Source of the DNA: Litorimonas sp947503715
GTDB taxonomy: Bacteria; Pseudomonadota; Alphaproteobacteria; Caulobacterales; Maricaulaceae
DNA length: 64,000 bases
Assembly: GCF_050271975.1 (NCBI RefSeq)
Contig: NZ_CP189850.1
Location: 2,046,001-2,110,000, forward strand
Direction: 5' to 3'
The notes below the pieces were generated by a model. It was not told the origin of the DNA, did not search any database, and saw only the letters and a program-made list of their open reading frames with translations. A program made the translations under genes and the position numbers. Below are positions 23,151 to 31,799 of this stretch, one piece after another. How positions within the stretch are numbered: the first letter of the stretch is position 1; the number at the start of each line of letters is the position of its first letter.

Positions 23151-24899
23151 ATGAGCGTCAAAGGATTGATATCCAATCAATATAGCTGGCTCTCCGGCTA
23201 TGGGCGCGGGATATTCACGGATGATCTTCTGGCCGCGATTGTTGTGACGATCCTGCTTGTGCCGCAATGTCTGGCCTATGCGCTCCTTGCGGGGTTGCCG
23301 CCGCAGGTCGGGATTTATGCGTCGATTTTCCCGCTCGTCGCTTACGCCTTACTGGGGTCATCAAATTACCTGAACGTTGGCCCAACCGCCGTGATCTCTC
23401 TCATGACGGCGGCCTGTATTGCCGCATTGCCCGAAGGCACACGCATCGTCAGCGCTGGGGCATTGGCGCTCCTGACGGGCGGAATTCTTATGATTGCCGG
23501 GTTGCTCAAAGCCGGGTTCATCATGAATTTCGTCAGCCGCCCCGTAGTGTCCGCCTATATCACGGGCGCGGCTCTGCTGATAATCTTTAGTCAGACCAAA
23601 CATATTCTTGGGGTGTCCGTGAACTCGCAAACGGCATCCGGCATGGTAAATGACCTGATCAGTCAGATTGGTGTCGCAAAGGGCTTGGCTGTCTTAACGG
23701 GCTTTCTGGCGATTATGGCTTTCGTCTCAGTCAGAAAATTGGTCCCCTTTCTTTTGGTGAAATCAGGTTTGCGCGCAAAAACGGCGAAGCTGATAGGGCG
23801 CATGGCCCCGATCCTAATCATCGCGATATTTGTTATAGTCAGTGCCTTGGCGGATTTTGGTGGACGTTATGGCCTCGCGATAGTCGGGGATGTGCCCGCC
23901 GGATTACCTCCGCTAGAGTTTCCTAATCTCTCGCGCGGAGCCTATGAGGATCTGCTCATCCCTGCCATCGTGATTGCTATCGTGGCCTTTGTGGACAGCA
24001 CGTCCACGGCGCAGGAGCTGGCATCACGTAAACGGGGACGGGTTGATGCGAACCGCGAATTACTTGGCATTGGCGCGGCGAATGCCGTGGCGGGCTTGAC
24101 GGCGGGCTATCCCCTTAACGGGTCGATGTCGCGGTCTGCTGTGAACTTCTCGGCAGGGGGCAAGACACCGATGGTCGGGCTTCTCGTGGCCATATTCATG
24201 GCGCTGACGGCTTTATTCCTCACGCCGGTTTTGCAGGCTCTGCCACTCTCTGTCCTCGCAGCCTTGATTATTGTCGCTTGTTTAAACCTCTTGGACTTTG
24301 GGTCGATCTGGCGGACCTGGACCTACTCCCGCGCCGACGGGATTACGGCCCTGGCAACATTTCTCGCGGTCCTCTTTCTGGGTGTTCAGTGGGGTGTGTT
24401 AGCAGGAGTCATCCTCGCTATGATACTGCACATCCGGATGAGCCTCAATCCTCGCATCCCGCTCGTTGGGCATTTCCCGGGCACGGAACATTATCGCGAT
24501 GCTACGAAATATAATGTCGAAACCAATGATTTCGTCAAAACGCTGCGGATTGACGAAGGTCTCTATTATGCCAATGCGCGGGTGCTGGAGGACCGTGTTG
24601 CGACCGTCGTGTCTGAAAACGCAGAGATGACGGACCTCGTCCTCATGTGCACAGGTGTCAGTCACATAGATGCGAGCGCGCTGTCCAGCCTGCATGAAAT
24701 AAACCGCCGCCTTAAAACGCTCGATATAAAACTCCACATTTCCTCTATGCAGGGCCCCGTGCGAGAGCGCATGTACCGCTCAGACTTCCTCGAAAATCTC
24801 ACGGGCAGCGTCTTCCTCTCGCAGCATGATGCGATGACGGCGCTGCAACCCGAACCGGATTGGAGTCAGTTCTCGGACCACATGGATATTCATGGCTGA
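23151..24899 (+). CDS. SulP family inorganic anion transporter with STAS domain
   Basis: A 582-residue inner-membrane carrier (SLC26/SulP) with an N-terminal transmembrane domain of many helices (about 20-425) and a C-terminal STAS domain (about 435-555, containing LVLMCTGVSHIDASAL). Conserved SulP features include VPQCLAYALLAGLPPQVGIY in the first helices and GYPLNGSMSRSAVN near residue 320. The substrate may be sulfate, bicarbonate or another anion and cannot be told from the sequence. It is the last gene of the run that begins at tkt. Confidence 0.93.
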   Translation: MSVKGLISNQYSWLSGYGRGIFTDDLLAAIVVTILLVPQCLAYALLAGLPPQVGIYASIFPLVAYALLGSSNYLNVGPTAVISLMTAACIAALPEGTRIVSAGALALLTGGILMIAGLLKAGFIMNFVSRPVVSAYITGAALLIIFSQTKHILGVSVNSQTASGMVNDLISQIGVAKGLAVLTGFLAIMAFVSVRKLVPFLLVKSGLRAKTAKLIGRMAPILIIAIFVIVSALADFGGRYGLAIVGDVPAGLPPLEFPNLSRGAYEDLLIPAIVIAIVAFVDSTSTAQELASRKRGRVDANRELLGIGAANAVAGLTAGYPLNGSMSRSAVNFSAGGKTPMVGLLVAIFMALTALFLTPVLQALPLSVLAALIIVACLNLLDFGSIWRTWTYSRADGITALATFLAVLFLGVQWGVLAGVILAMILHIRMSLNPRIPLVGHFPGTEHYRDATKYNVETNDFVKTLRIDEGLYYANARVLEDRVATVVSENAEMTDLVLMCTGVSHIDASALSSLHEINRRLKTLDIKLHISSMQGPVRERMYRSDFLENLTGSVFLSQHDAMTALQPEPDWSQFSDHMDIHG

Positions 24900-25012
24900 A
24901 CGAAAAAGGTATTAAGTCCTTTACGACGTTCATCTTTTTAGCTTACGACGGAGGGGACGAAGCCCTGCGAGAGCGCGATCCCCGCGCCCCTTGGCCATGA
25001 AGAGAGACGACC

Positions 25013-26164
25013 ATGCCGGACCTAAATCCGTCCGGCTCCGATGAGGCTGCACCATCCGGTCGCAGTTCACGGAGACGGGCAAGACATAAACGCGGGAGAG
25101 GCGGGGGCGGTGCCTCGCGCCACACCCATTCACCCACCTATGCCGCCATTGATTTGGGCACGAATAATTGTCGCCTCCTTATCGCGCGCGATGCGGGCGA
25201 GAGTTTCCGCATCGTCGACAGCTATTCCAAAGTCGTCCGTTTAGGACAGGGCCTCGCCAGCACGGGACGCCTCAGCCAGGAAAGCATGGACGCAGCCGTG
25301 GAAGCTATGCGTATCTGTGCGTCAAAGATGAAATCCCGCCGTGTCAAACGCTGGCGCTGCGTCGCGACGGAAGCCTGCCGCAAGGCGAGCAATGGCGAAG
25401 AATTCCTCGCCCGTGTTAAGGCGGAAACGGGGATTGCGTTGGAAGTCATCAGTCCCCGCGTGGAATCACGCCTTGCCGTTATGGGCTGTCTCAATCTCGT
25501 TGATACGACGAAGGACGTGTCGCTCGTCGTCGATATTGGTGGTGGGTCAACGGAACTGTCTTGGGTGGATGTCCGCAAATTGCGCGACGAAACGGCGGAA
25601 CATCGCTTACACCGTCCACCGATCAGCGCGTGGGCGTCTCTGCCCATCGGTGTTGTCACACTGACCGAACAAGTCCCCGAGCATGATGATAAGACCGTCT
25701 GGTATCAGGAGATGTGCGATTTCGTACGCAAGACCATTAAAGAGCAGGGCTGCGAGACGCGCTTTACGAATGTTTTCCAACAGGGGCGGGGCCATATGAT
25801 CGGGACGTCGGGGACGATTACGTCACTGGCGGGTATTCATCTCAAACTCCCTTATTATCAACGCGCCAAAGTTGACGGACTCTGGTTCCGCTCCGCCGAT
25901 GCCGTGGCCGTCGCGCGCGATATGGGGTCGCGCACACCGGCCGAACGCGCGAAAGAACCCTGTATTGGTGAGGACCGCGCCCATCTCCTCGTGGCAGGGT
26001 GTGCTATCATAGATGTGTTGTGCGAAATGTGGCCGTCTAAGATGATCCGTGTGGCCGATCGGGGTCTGCGCGAAGGCATGCTAATCGGCCTAATGCGCAA
26101 AGGGCAAAAGCCACAAAAAGTGGCAACTGCCACTCTACCTACGGAGCCGTCCAATGGCGCGTAA
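25013..26164 (+). CDS. ppx: Ppx/GppA family exopolyphosphatase
   Basis: A 383-residue actin-fold phosphatase acting on polyphosphate or pppGpp. After a basic, probably disordered tail (1-40) come the phosphate 1 loop AAIDLGTNNCRLLIA (about 44-58) and the phosphate 2 motif VVDIGGGSTEL (about 168-178). It lacks the C-terminal HD-like domain of long Ppx enzymes, as is common in alphaproteobacteria. Its 3' end overlaps rlmE by eleven bases. A role in stringent or phosphate metabolism fits, but substrate preference is unknown. Confidence 0.92.
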   Translation: MPDLNPSGSDEAAPSGRSSRRRARHKRGRGGGGASRHTHSPTYAAIDLGTNNCRLLIARDAGESFRIVDSYSKVVRLGQGLASTGRLSQESMDAAVEAMRICASKMKSRRVKRWRCVATEACRKASNGEEFLARVKAETGIALEVISPRVESRLAVMGCLNLVDTTKDVSLVVDIGGGSTELSWVDVRKLRDETAEHRLHRPPISAWASLPIGVVTLTEQVPEHDDKTVWYQEMCDFVRKTIKEQGCETRFTNVFQQGRGHMIGTSGTITSLAGIHLKLPYYQRAKVDGLWFRSADAVAVARDMGSRTPAERAKEPCIGEDRAHLLVAGCAIIDVLCEMWPSKMIRVADRGLREGMLIGLMRKGQKPQKVATATLPTEPSNGA

Positions 26165-26924
26165 ACCTCCTTCCCATCGATCCCGTCCACCGCGCCGCCA
26201 GATGAGCGGGTCCAAGACCGAAGGCACGAAACGCGGTCGCGTGACGCCTAAATCCGAAGAAGATAATGCGACACGGATGTTGCATAAAAAGGTCAAAACG
26301 GCGGCGGGTCGAAAGATATCGTCAAAGCTCTGGATCGAGCGTCAGATCAATGACCCTTACGTCCGCAAGGCTAAGGAAAAAGGTTATCGCTCCCGCGCGG
26401 CTTTCAAAATTGAAGAATTGGACGATAAATTCGGCCTCATCAAACAGGGCTCGCTCGTCGTCGATCTCGGCTGTGCACCGGGGGGCTGGGTCCAGATAGC
26501 CTTAAAGCGCGGGGCGGACCGCGTGGTCGGGATTGATATTCTGCCCGTCGATCCAATACCGGGCGCGGATTTGATCGAGCTGGACTTTATGGATGAGACC
26601 GCGCCGGACCGTATCAAAGCCCTGCTGGGCGCGGAACCCGATCTCGTCATGTCGGATTTGGCCGCGAATACGACGGGGCATCGGCAGACGGATCATTTAA
26701 AGACGGTTGCGCTAGTCGAGGCTGCGGCAGAATTCGCTATGCAGACTCTGCGACCCGGCGGGCATTTCGTGACGAAGGTGTTTCAGGGCGGGGCTGAGAA
26801 AAAGCTATTGGACCGCCTCAAGCGGAATTTCCAGAAAGTGCAACACGCCAAACCCGAAAGTTCGCGAAAAGGCAGCCCGGAAATCTACCTCGTCGCCCTG
26901 AATTTGCAGGGTCGGGAAGAATAG
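26154..26924 (+). CDS. rlmE: 23S rRNA (uridine-2'-O)-methyltransferase RlmE
   Basis: RlmE (FtsJ/RrmJ) methylates U2552 of the 23S rRNA A loop late in 50S assembly, using S-adenosylmethionine. The 256-residue chain has a basic N-terminal extension (1-55), the AdoMet motif DLGCAPGGW (104-112), and the catalytic K-D-K-E tetrad at Lys85, Asp168, Lys208 and Glu243. The start ATG lies inside the ppx end. A GC-rich hairpin without a T-run (26932-26953) lies in the gap to guaB. Confidence 0.95.
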   Translation: MARKPPSHRSRPPRRQMSGSKTEGTKRGRVTPKSEEDNATRMLHKKVKTAAGRKISSKLWIERQINDPYVRKAKEKGYRSRAAFKIEELDDKFGLIKQGSLVVDLGCAPGGWVQIALKRGADRVVGIDILPVDPIPGADLIELDFMDETAPDRIKALLGAEPDLVMSDLAANTTGHRQTDHLKTVALVEAAAEFAMQTLRPGGHFVTKVFQGGAEKKLLDRLKRNFQKVQHAKPESSRKGSPEIYLVALNLQGREE

Positions 26925-27002
26925 CTGTTCAGGCGCAGGAATCCCTTTGCGCCGCCCGTTCAATCCTGATAGCTCCCGCTTGCAAAAGAGATGGAGATTT
27001 CC

Positions 27003-28457
27003 ATGGAGATTCGGGAAGGCTTGACCTTTGACGATGTCCTTTTGCAGCCCAAGGCATCCGACATTCTACCCGCTGAGGCGTCGTTGAAAACGCGACTGAC
27101 ACGCGGAATTACAATCAATGTGCCGCTCGTGAGTGCGGCGATGGATACAGTGACGGAAGCCAATCTCGCCATTGCGATGGCGCAAACGGGTGGTATCGGC
27201 GTGATCCACCGGAACCTTTCGATTGAGGAACAGGCCGAAGAAGTGCGCAAGGTAAAGCGTTACGAATCCGGCATGGTCGTCAATCCGATCACAATTGGAC
27301 CGGATGCTACGCGCGCGGAACTCGGTGCGTTGGGCCGTCATCATAATATTTCCGGTATTCCGGTCGTAGAGACAGACGGGAAACTCGTCGGGATCGTCAC
27401 AAACCGCGATGTGCGATTTGCGGATGACCCCGAAGAAAAAGTCTCCGCCCTGATGACGCGCGACCTCGTCACGGTCAAAGAGGGCGCGACAGAAGCAGAG
27501 GCCCGCGCGCTGCTTCATAAACACCGGATTGAACGCTTAATTGTCGTCGATGATGATTATCGTTGCGTCGGCCTGATCACCGTTAAGGATATGGATAAGG
27601 CCGAAAGTTTCCCGAATGCCTGTAAGGATGAGAAGGGACGTTTACGCGTTGCGGCGGCCTCGACTGTCGGGGATGCGGGCTATGACCGCGCGATTGCCCT
27701 GATTTCTGCGGGCGCGGATGCGGTTGTTATCGACACGGCGCATGGCCATTCCATCAAAGTTATTGAGCAGGTCAAACGCCTCAAAAAGAATTATCCTGAC
27801 GCTCAAATCATCGCGGGCAATATTGCGACGGAAGCGGCGGCAAAAGCGCTCATTGATGCTGGCGCTGACGCCATAAAGGTCGGCATTGGACCCGGTTCTA
27901 TCTGTACAACGCGCATCGTCGCGGGTGTTGGGGTGCCCCAGCTCACGGCCATCATGGATGCTTGTAAAGTGGCTCAGAAAGCCGGTGTGCCGGTCATTGC
28001 GGATGGCGGCATCAAATATTCCGGCGATATGGCGAAGGCTCTGGCGGCAGGTGCGGAATGCGCCATGGTCGGATCGCTCCTCGCGGGTGCGGAAGAAACA
28101 CCGGGCGAAGTTTTTCTGTATCAAGGCCGTAGCTACAAATCCTATCGTGGAATGGGGTCCGTCTCTGCCATGGCGCGAGGGTCTGCGGATCGTTATTTCC
28201 AGAAGGAAGTCGATTCCATGAAACTTGTCCCCGAAGGAATTGAGGGTCGTATTGCTTATAAAGGTCCAGTCGGTCCAATCCTCCATCAATTGCTCGGCGG
28301 GATACGCGCAACGATGGGGTATACGGGCTCGAAGACGATTGCCGACCTCCACAAAAATGCGGAATTTGTGAAAATTACCGGTGCGGGTCTTCGCGAAAGC
28401 CATGTCCATGATGTGCATATCGCGCGCGAAGCGCCAAACTACTCGATGCCGAGTTAG
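27003..28457 (+). CDS. guaB: IMP dehydrogenase
   Basis: Converts IMP to XMP with NAD+, the rate-limiting step of GMP synthesis. A 484-residue TIM barrel with two CBS domains inserted at about 95-200 and the catalytic Cys301 in GIGPGSICTTR. Two ATG codons compete; the one at 27003 gives the standard MEIREGLTFDDVLL start and has GGAG seven bases upstream, while 26991 would add four residues. The next genes are a MAPEG protein, rsmB and guaA, spaced closely enough to form one purine-related operon. Confidence 0.96.
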   Translation: MEIREGLTFDDVLLQPKASDILPAEASLKTRLTRGITINVPLVSAAMDTVTEANLAIAMAQTGGIGVIHRNLSIEEQAEEVRKVKRYESGMVVNPITIGPDATRAELGALGRHHNISGIPVVETDGKLVGIVTNRDVRFADDPEEKVSALMTRDLVTVKEGATEAEARALLHKHRIERLIVVDDDYRCVGLITVKDMDKAESFPNACKDEKGRLRVAAASTVGDAGYDRAIALISAGADAVVIDTAHGHSIKVIEQVKRLKKNYPDAQIIAGNIATEAAAKALIDAGADAIKVGIGPGSICTTRIVAGVGVPQLTAIMDACKVAQKAGVPVIADGGIKYSGDMAKALAAGAECAMVGSLLAGAEETPGEVFLYQGRSYKSYRGMGSVSAMARGSADRYFQKEVDSMKLVPEGIEGRIAYKGPVGPILHQLLGGIRATMGYTGSKTIADLHKNAEFVKITGAGLRESHVHDVHIAREAPNYSMPS

Positions 28458-28461
28458 ATAG

Positions 28462-28875
28462 ATGATCGATCTTCAACACCCCATGATTTTGCCGTTTTTT
28501 GTGCAAATCGGGCTGACTTTCATCGTTTTACTTCGTTTGGCTTATTGTCGTGTGTCGGCCTTCAGAGCTGAGGGTGGCATGGCCGAAATCCGAAAAAACG
28601 GCTTCCCGACCCGCGCGGTGAATGCGTCAGATAATCTCAAGAACCAATTCGAGATTCCTGTCTTATTCTATGCTCTTTGCCTCTTCTGTTTCATGAGTGG
28701 TATTAGTTGGGTCGTTCTAACCGTTCTTGCCTGGATTTATGTCGGCCTACGTATTTTTCACGCCATAATCCATTGTGGACCCAATATTATTTTCCCGTGG
28801 CGCTTCGGCAGCTTTGTTCTTAGCTGCAATGTGCTGCTGATTATGTTCGTCATGATCTGCTTGAGAGTATTCTAA
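28462..28875 (+). CDS. MAPEG family membrane protein
   Basis: A 137-residue integral membrane protein with four hydrophobic segments (about 8-28, 65-85, 86-105, 113-134). It has the MAPEG pattern of a polar loop after helix 1 and LKNQFEIPVLFYAL in helix 2. The superfamily includes glutathione-dependent enzymes of eicosanoid and detoxification pathways, but bacterial members like this are uncharacterised. It sits between guaB and rsmB with gaps of four bases and one base. Confidence 0.82.
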   Translation: MIDLQHPMILPFFVQIGLTFIVLLRLAYCRVSAFRAEGGMAEIRKNGFPTRAVNASDNLKNQFEIPVLFYALCLFCFMSGISWVVLTVLAWIYVGLRIFHAIIHCGPNIIFPWRFGSFVLSCNVLLIMFVMICLRVF

Positions 28876-28876
28876 G

Positions 28877-30160
28877 ATGAGATTAGGTGGACGAATACAG
28901 GCTGCGGCGGAAGTCCTCGAGGATATTCTCGAGCGCCGGACGCCCGCTGCTATGGCGCTGCGGGATTGGGGCAAGTCCCATCGGTTTGCAGGGTCTAAAG
29001 ACCGTTCTGCGATCGGTAATTTTGTCCATGACGCGTTGCGTCGGAAGTCTTCAATTGGTTATCGGATGAATGATAACAGCCCCAGAGCCTTAGCGCTCGG
29101 TGCGGCGGTTTTCTCCGGCGGTATTACTGTTGAGGAAATTTTAGAGCAAACTGAGGGCGATCAGCATTTCGGTGCGCCGCTGACGGAAGACCAAATCGCC
29201 AAACTTCGCGGGCAAATCGAACTCGATACCGCGCCCGAATGGGTCAGGGCGGATGTGCCCGAATGGATTTGGCCCGCCTTCGAGACGAATTTCGATGAAG
29301 AAGCGATTGTCGAAGGCGCGGCCCTGACAAACCGCCCACCCCTTGATATTCGCGTCAATGCGATCAAAGCCACGCGGGACAGCGTTGATGTCAAAGACGC
29401 AACCCCGACTGAGATTTCCCCCATAGGACTACGTCTCGCCCCCGTCGCAGGGCAGGGCCGTCATCCAAACGTTCAATCCGATCCCGACTTCATGACGGGT
29501 AAATTCGATATTCAAGATGAGGGGTCGCAAATCGTCAGCCTGCTCGTCGCGGCCAAAGCCGGAGAACAGGTGCTGGACTATTGCGCGGGCGGTGGCGGTA
29601 AATCGCTCGCCATGGCCGCAGATATGGAAAATGAGGGCGCGGTCTACGCCTTCGATATTGACAAGCGCCGCCTCGCACCGACCTATGACCGCTCCGCGCG
29701 GGCTGGGGCGTCCATCATCAAAGTCGTCCAGCCACCGGAAAAGAGCCTCAACAATCTGCGCGGCAATATGGACCGCGTCCTTGTCGATGCCCCTTGTACG
29801 GGCGTTGGCACATGGCGGCGCAAACCCGATGCGAAATGGCGTCTATCCGAGGACTCCCTTGTCAAGCGCGTCGCGGAGCAGAAGAAGGTTCTGGATAATG
29901 CCAAGGATTTTGTGAAACCGGGCGGGTACCTGTTCTATGTGACCTGCTCCATGCTCGCTGCGGAAAATGAACATCAGGTATATTCCTTCCTCGACCGGGC
30001 GCCTGAATTTGCTTTACTATCTGCGGGCGAAGTCTGGGAAGACCGTTTCGGCGTCGACGTGCCAAAGCCTTGGTCGGCGGATGGCTGCACCCTGACGCTC
30101 ACCCCCGCTTCCACGAATACAGACGGCTTTTTCTTTGCCGTGATGGAGAGAACGACTTGA
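28877..30160 (+). CDS. rsmB: RsmB/NOP family rRNA (cytosine-5) methyltransferase
   Basis: An AdoMet-dependent m5C RNA methyltransferase of 427 residues, most likely acting on 16S rRNA C967. An N-terminal NusB-like helical part (about 1-140) precedes the catalytic domain with VLDYCAGGGGKS (about 232-243). The two catalytic cysteines are Cys307 in DAPCTG and Cys357 in VTCSM. A divergent NusB-like region is usual in alphaproteobacteria, so the exact target base is less sure. Its stop overlaps the TTG start of guaA. Confidence 0.87.
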   Translation: MRLGGRIQAAAEVLEDILERRTPAAMALRDWGKSHRFAGSKDRSAIGNFVHDALRRKSSIGYRMNDNSPRALALGAAVFSGGITVEEILEQTEGDQHFGAPLTEDQIAKLRGQIELDTAPEWVRADVPEWIWPAFETNFDEEAIVEGAALTNRPPLDIRVNAIKATRDSVDVKDATPTEISPIGLRLAPVAGQGRHPNVQSDPDFMTGKFDIQDEGSQIVSLLVAAKAGEQVLDYCAGGGGKSLAMAADMENEGAVYAFDIDKRRLAPTYDRSARAGASIIKVVQPPEKSLNNLRGNMDRVLVDAPCTGVGTWRRKPDAKWRLSEDSLVKRVAEQKKVLDNAKDFVKPGGYLFYVTCSMLAAENEHQVYSFLDRAPEFALLSAGEVWEDRFGVDVPKPWSADGCTLTLTPASTNTDGFFFAVMERTT

Positions 30161-31728
30161 ACGATACGCACGAAGACATTGTAAACGCACATGAAAAGCT
30201 GCTGATTGTCGATTTTGGGTCGCAGGTGACGAAGCTGATCGCGCGTCGTGTGCGCGAAAGTGGTGTTTATTCGGAAGTGCATCCCTTCAATAAAGTAGAT
30301 GCGGATTTCATCAAAACCTTCGACCCCAAAGCGATCATCCTTTCGGGTGGACCTAATTCGGTCGTGGGGACGGGTACCCCTCGCGCGGATGATGCCGTTT
30401 GGTCACAAGGTGTGCCCGTCCTCGGCATCTGTTACGGGCAGCAGACCATGTGCGCGCAGCTTGGCGGGGCGGTAGAAACGTCGGACGAGCAGGAATTTGG
30501 CCGCGCTTTTGTCGATACGTCCGGTTCCAGCCCACTTTTCAACGGCTTGTCAGACCGCGAAGAAGTCTGGATGAGTCACGGGGATCGCGTTAGCGCCTTG
30601 CCCGAAGGGTTTGAAATCATTGGTATTTCACCAAATGCGCCTTATGCGGCCATTGCGGATGAAACGCGCAAATATTACGGTGTTCAATTTCATCCGGAAG
30701 TTGTTCACACACCCAACGGCGCAACCATGCTCCGCAACTTCACTCACACAATCGCTGGGTTTAAGGGCGATTGGAGCATGGCGTCCTTCAAGGACGAGAT
30801 GATCAAAGCCATTCAGGATCAAGTCGGTGACGGAAAGGTCATATGCGGCCTCTCAGGCGGCGTAGACAGCTCTGTGGCGGCCGTGCTGATCCATGAAGCC
30901 ATTGGAGACCAACTGACCTGTGTCTACGTCGATACGGGCATGATGCGCAAAGGTGAGAGCGAGCAGGTCACAAAGCTCTTCCGCGACCACTACCAAATCA
31001 AGCTCATTCACGTGGATGCAGGCGATGAGTTCCTGAGTTTGTTGAACGGTGTCAGCGATCCGGAACGTAAGCGTAAGATCATCGGTGGGACCTTTATCGA
31101 TATTTTTGAACGCGAGGCCAAAGCCATTGGCGGCGCAAAATTCCTCGCACAGGGCACGCTTTATCCTGATGTAATCGAGTCTGTGAGTTTTGACGGTGGG
31201 CCGTCTGTCACCATCAAATCCCATCACAATGTCGGCGGTTTGCCCGAGCGGATGGATATGGAACTTGTTGAGCCATTGCGGGAATTGTTCAAGGACGAGG
31301 TCAGGGCGCTAGGGCGTGAGCTGGGTCTGCATGCCGATTTCGTCGAAAGGCACCCGTTTCCGGGACCGGGTCTCGCCATTCGCTGCCCCGGCGAGATTAC
31401 GAAAGCGCGTCTGGACATCTTGCGCGAAGCCGACGCGGTCTATCTTGACCAGATTAGAAAACATGGTCTTTACAATGAGATATGGCAGGCTTTCGCGGTG
31501 CTTTTACCTGTGCAAACTGTGGGCGTCATGGGCGACAGTCGCACCTATGACTTCGTCCTCGCATTACGGGCTGTAACGTCTACAGATGGCATGACCGCAG
31601 ACTATTATCCTTACTCGCATGAATTCCTCGGGGAAACGGCGACACGGATTATCAATGAAGTCCGCGGCGTAAACCGTGTGGTCTATGATGTAACGTCCAA
31701 GCCACCGGGAACCATTGAGTGGGAATAG
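30157..31728 (+). CDS. guaA: GMP synthase (glutamine-hydrolysing)
   Basis: Aminates XMP to GMP using glutamine and ATP. The 523-residue protein has a class I amidotransferase domain with Cys92 (GICYGQQ), His179 and Glu181 (QFHPE), the ATP-pyrophosphatase loop SGGVDSS from about 233, and a C-terminal dimerisation domain. The start is placed at TTG 30157, overlapping the rsmB stop (TTGA); this gives the standard length, and no in-frame ATG or GTG lies near. With guaB four genes upstream, both enzymes of the IMP-to-GMP branch are probably co-regulated. Confidence 0.95.
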   Translation: MNDTHEDIVNAHEKLLIVDFGSQVTKLIARRVRESGVYSEVHPFNKVDADFIKTFDPKAIILSGGPNSVVGTGTPRADDAVWSQGVPVLGICYGQQTMCAQLGGAVETSDEQEFGRAFVDTSGSSPLFNGLSDREEVWMSHGDRVSALPEGFEIIGISPNAPYAAIADETRKYYGVQFHPEVVHTPNGATMLRNFTHTIAGFKGDWSMASFKDEMIKAIQDQVGDGKVICGLSGGVDSSVAAVLIHEAIGDQLTCVYVDTGMMRKGESEQVTKLFRDHYQIKLIHVDAGDEFLSLLNGVSDPERKRKIIGGTFIDIFEREAKAIGGAKFLAQGTLYPDVIESVSFDGGPSVTIKSHHNVGGLPERMDMELVEPLRELFKDEVRALGRELGLHADFVERHPFPGPGLAIRCPGEITKARLDILREADAVYLDQIRKHGLYNEIWQAFAVLLPVQTVGVMGDSRTYDFVLALRAVTSTDGMTADYYPYSHEFLGETATRIINEVRGVNRVVYDVTSKPPGTIEWE

Positions 31729-31799
31729 GTCATTTCGCCTGTTGATTTCTTTCGTCGGCCTTCTATTCAGAATTCGGATATAGGGTTGGATTATAAGTC

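Noticed and set aside
24900..25012. Weak stem AAAGG...CCTTT after the SulP gene as terminator
   Set aside because: Only five A/T-rich pairs and no adjacent T-run.
26932..26953. Hairpin GGCGCA...TGCGCC between rlmE and guaB as a terminator or riboswitch
   Set aside because: There is no T-run and the gap is too short for a known purine riboswitch; it may be a chance stem.
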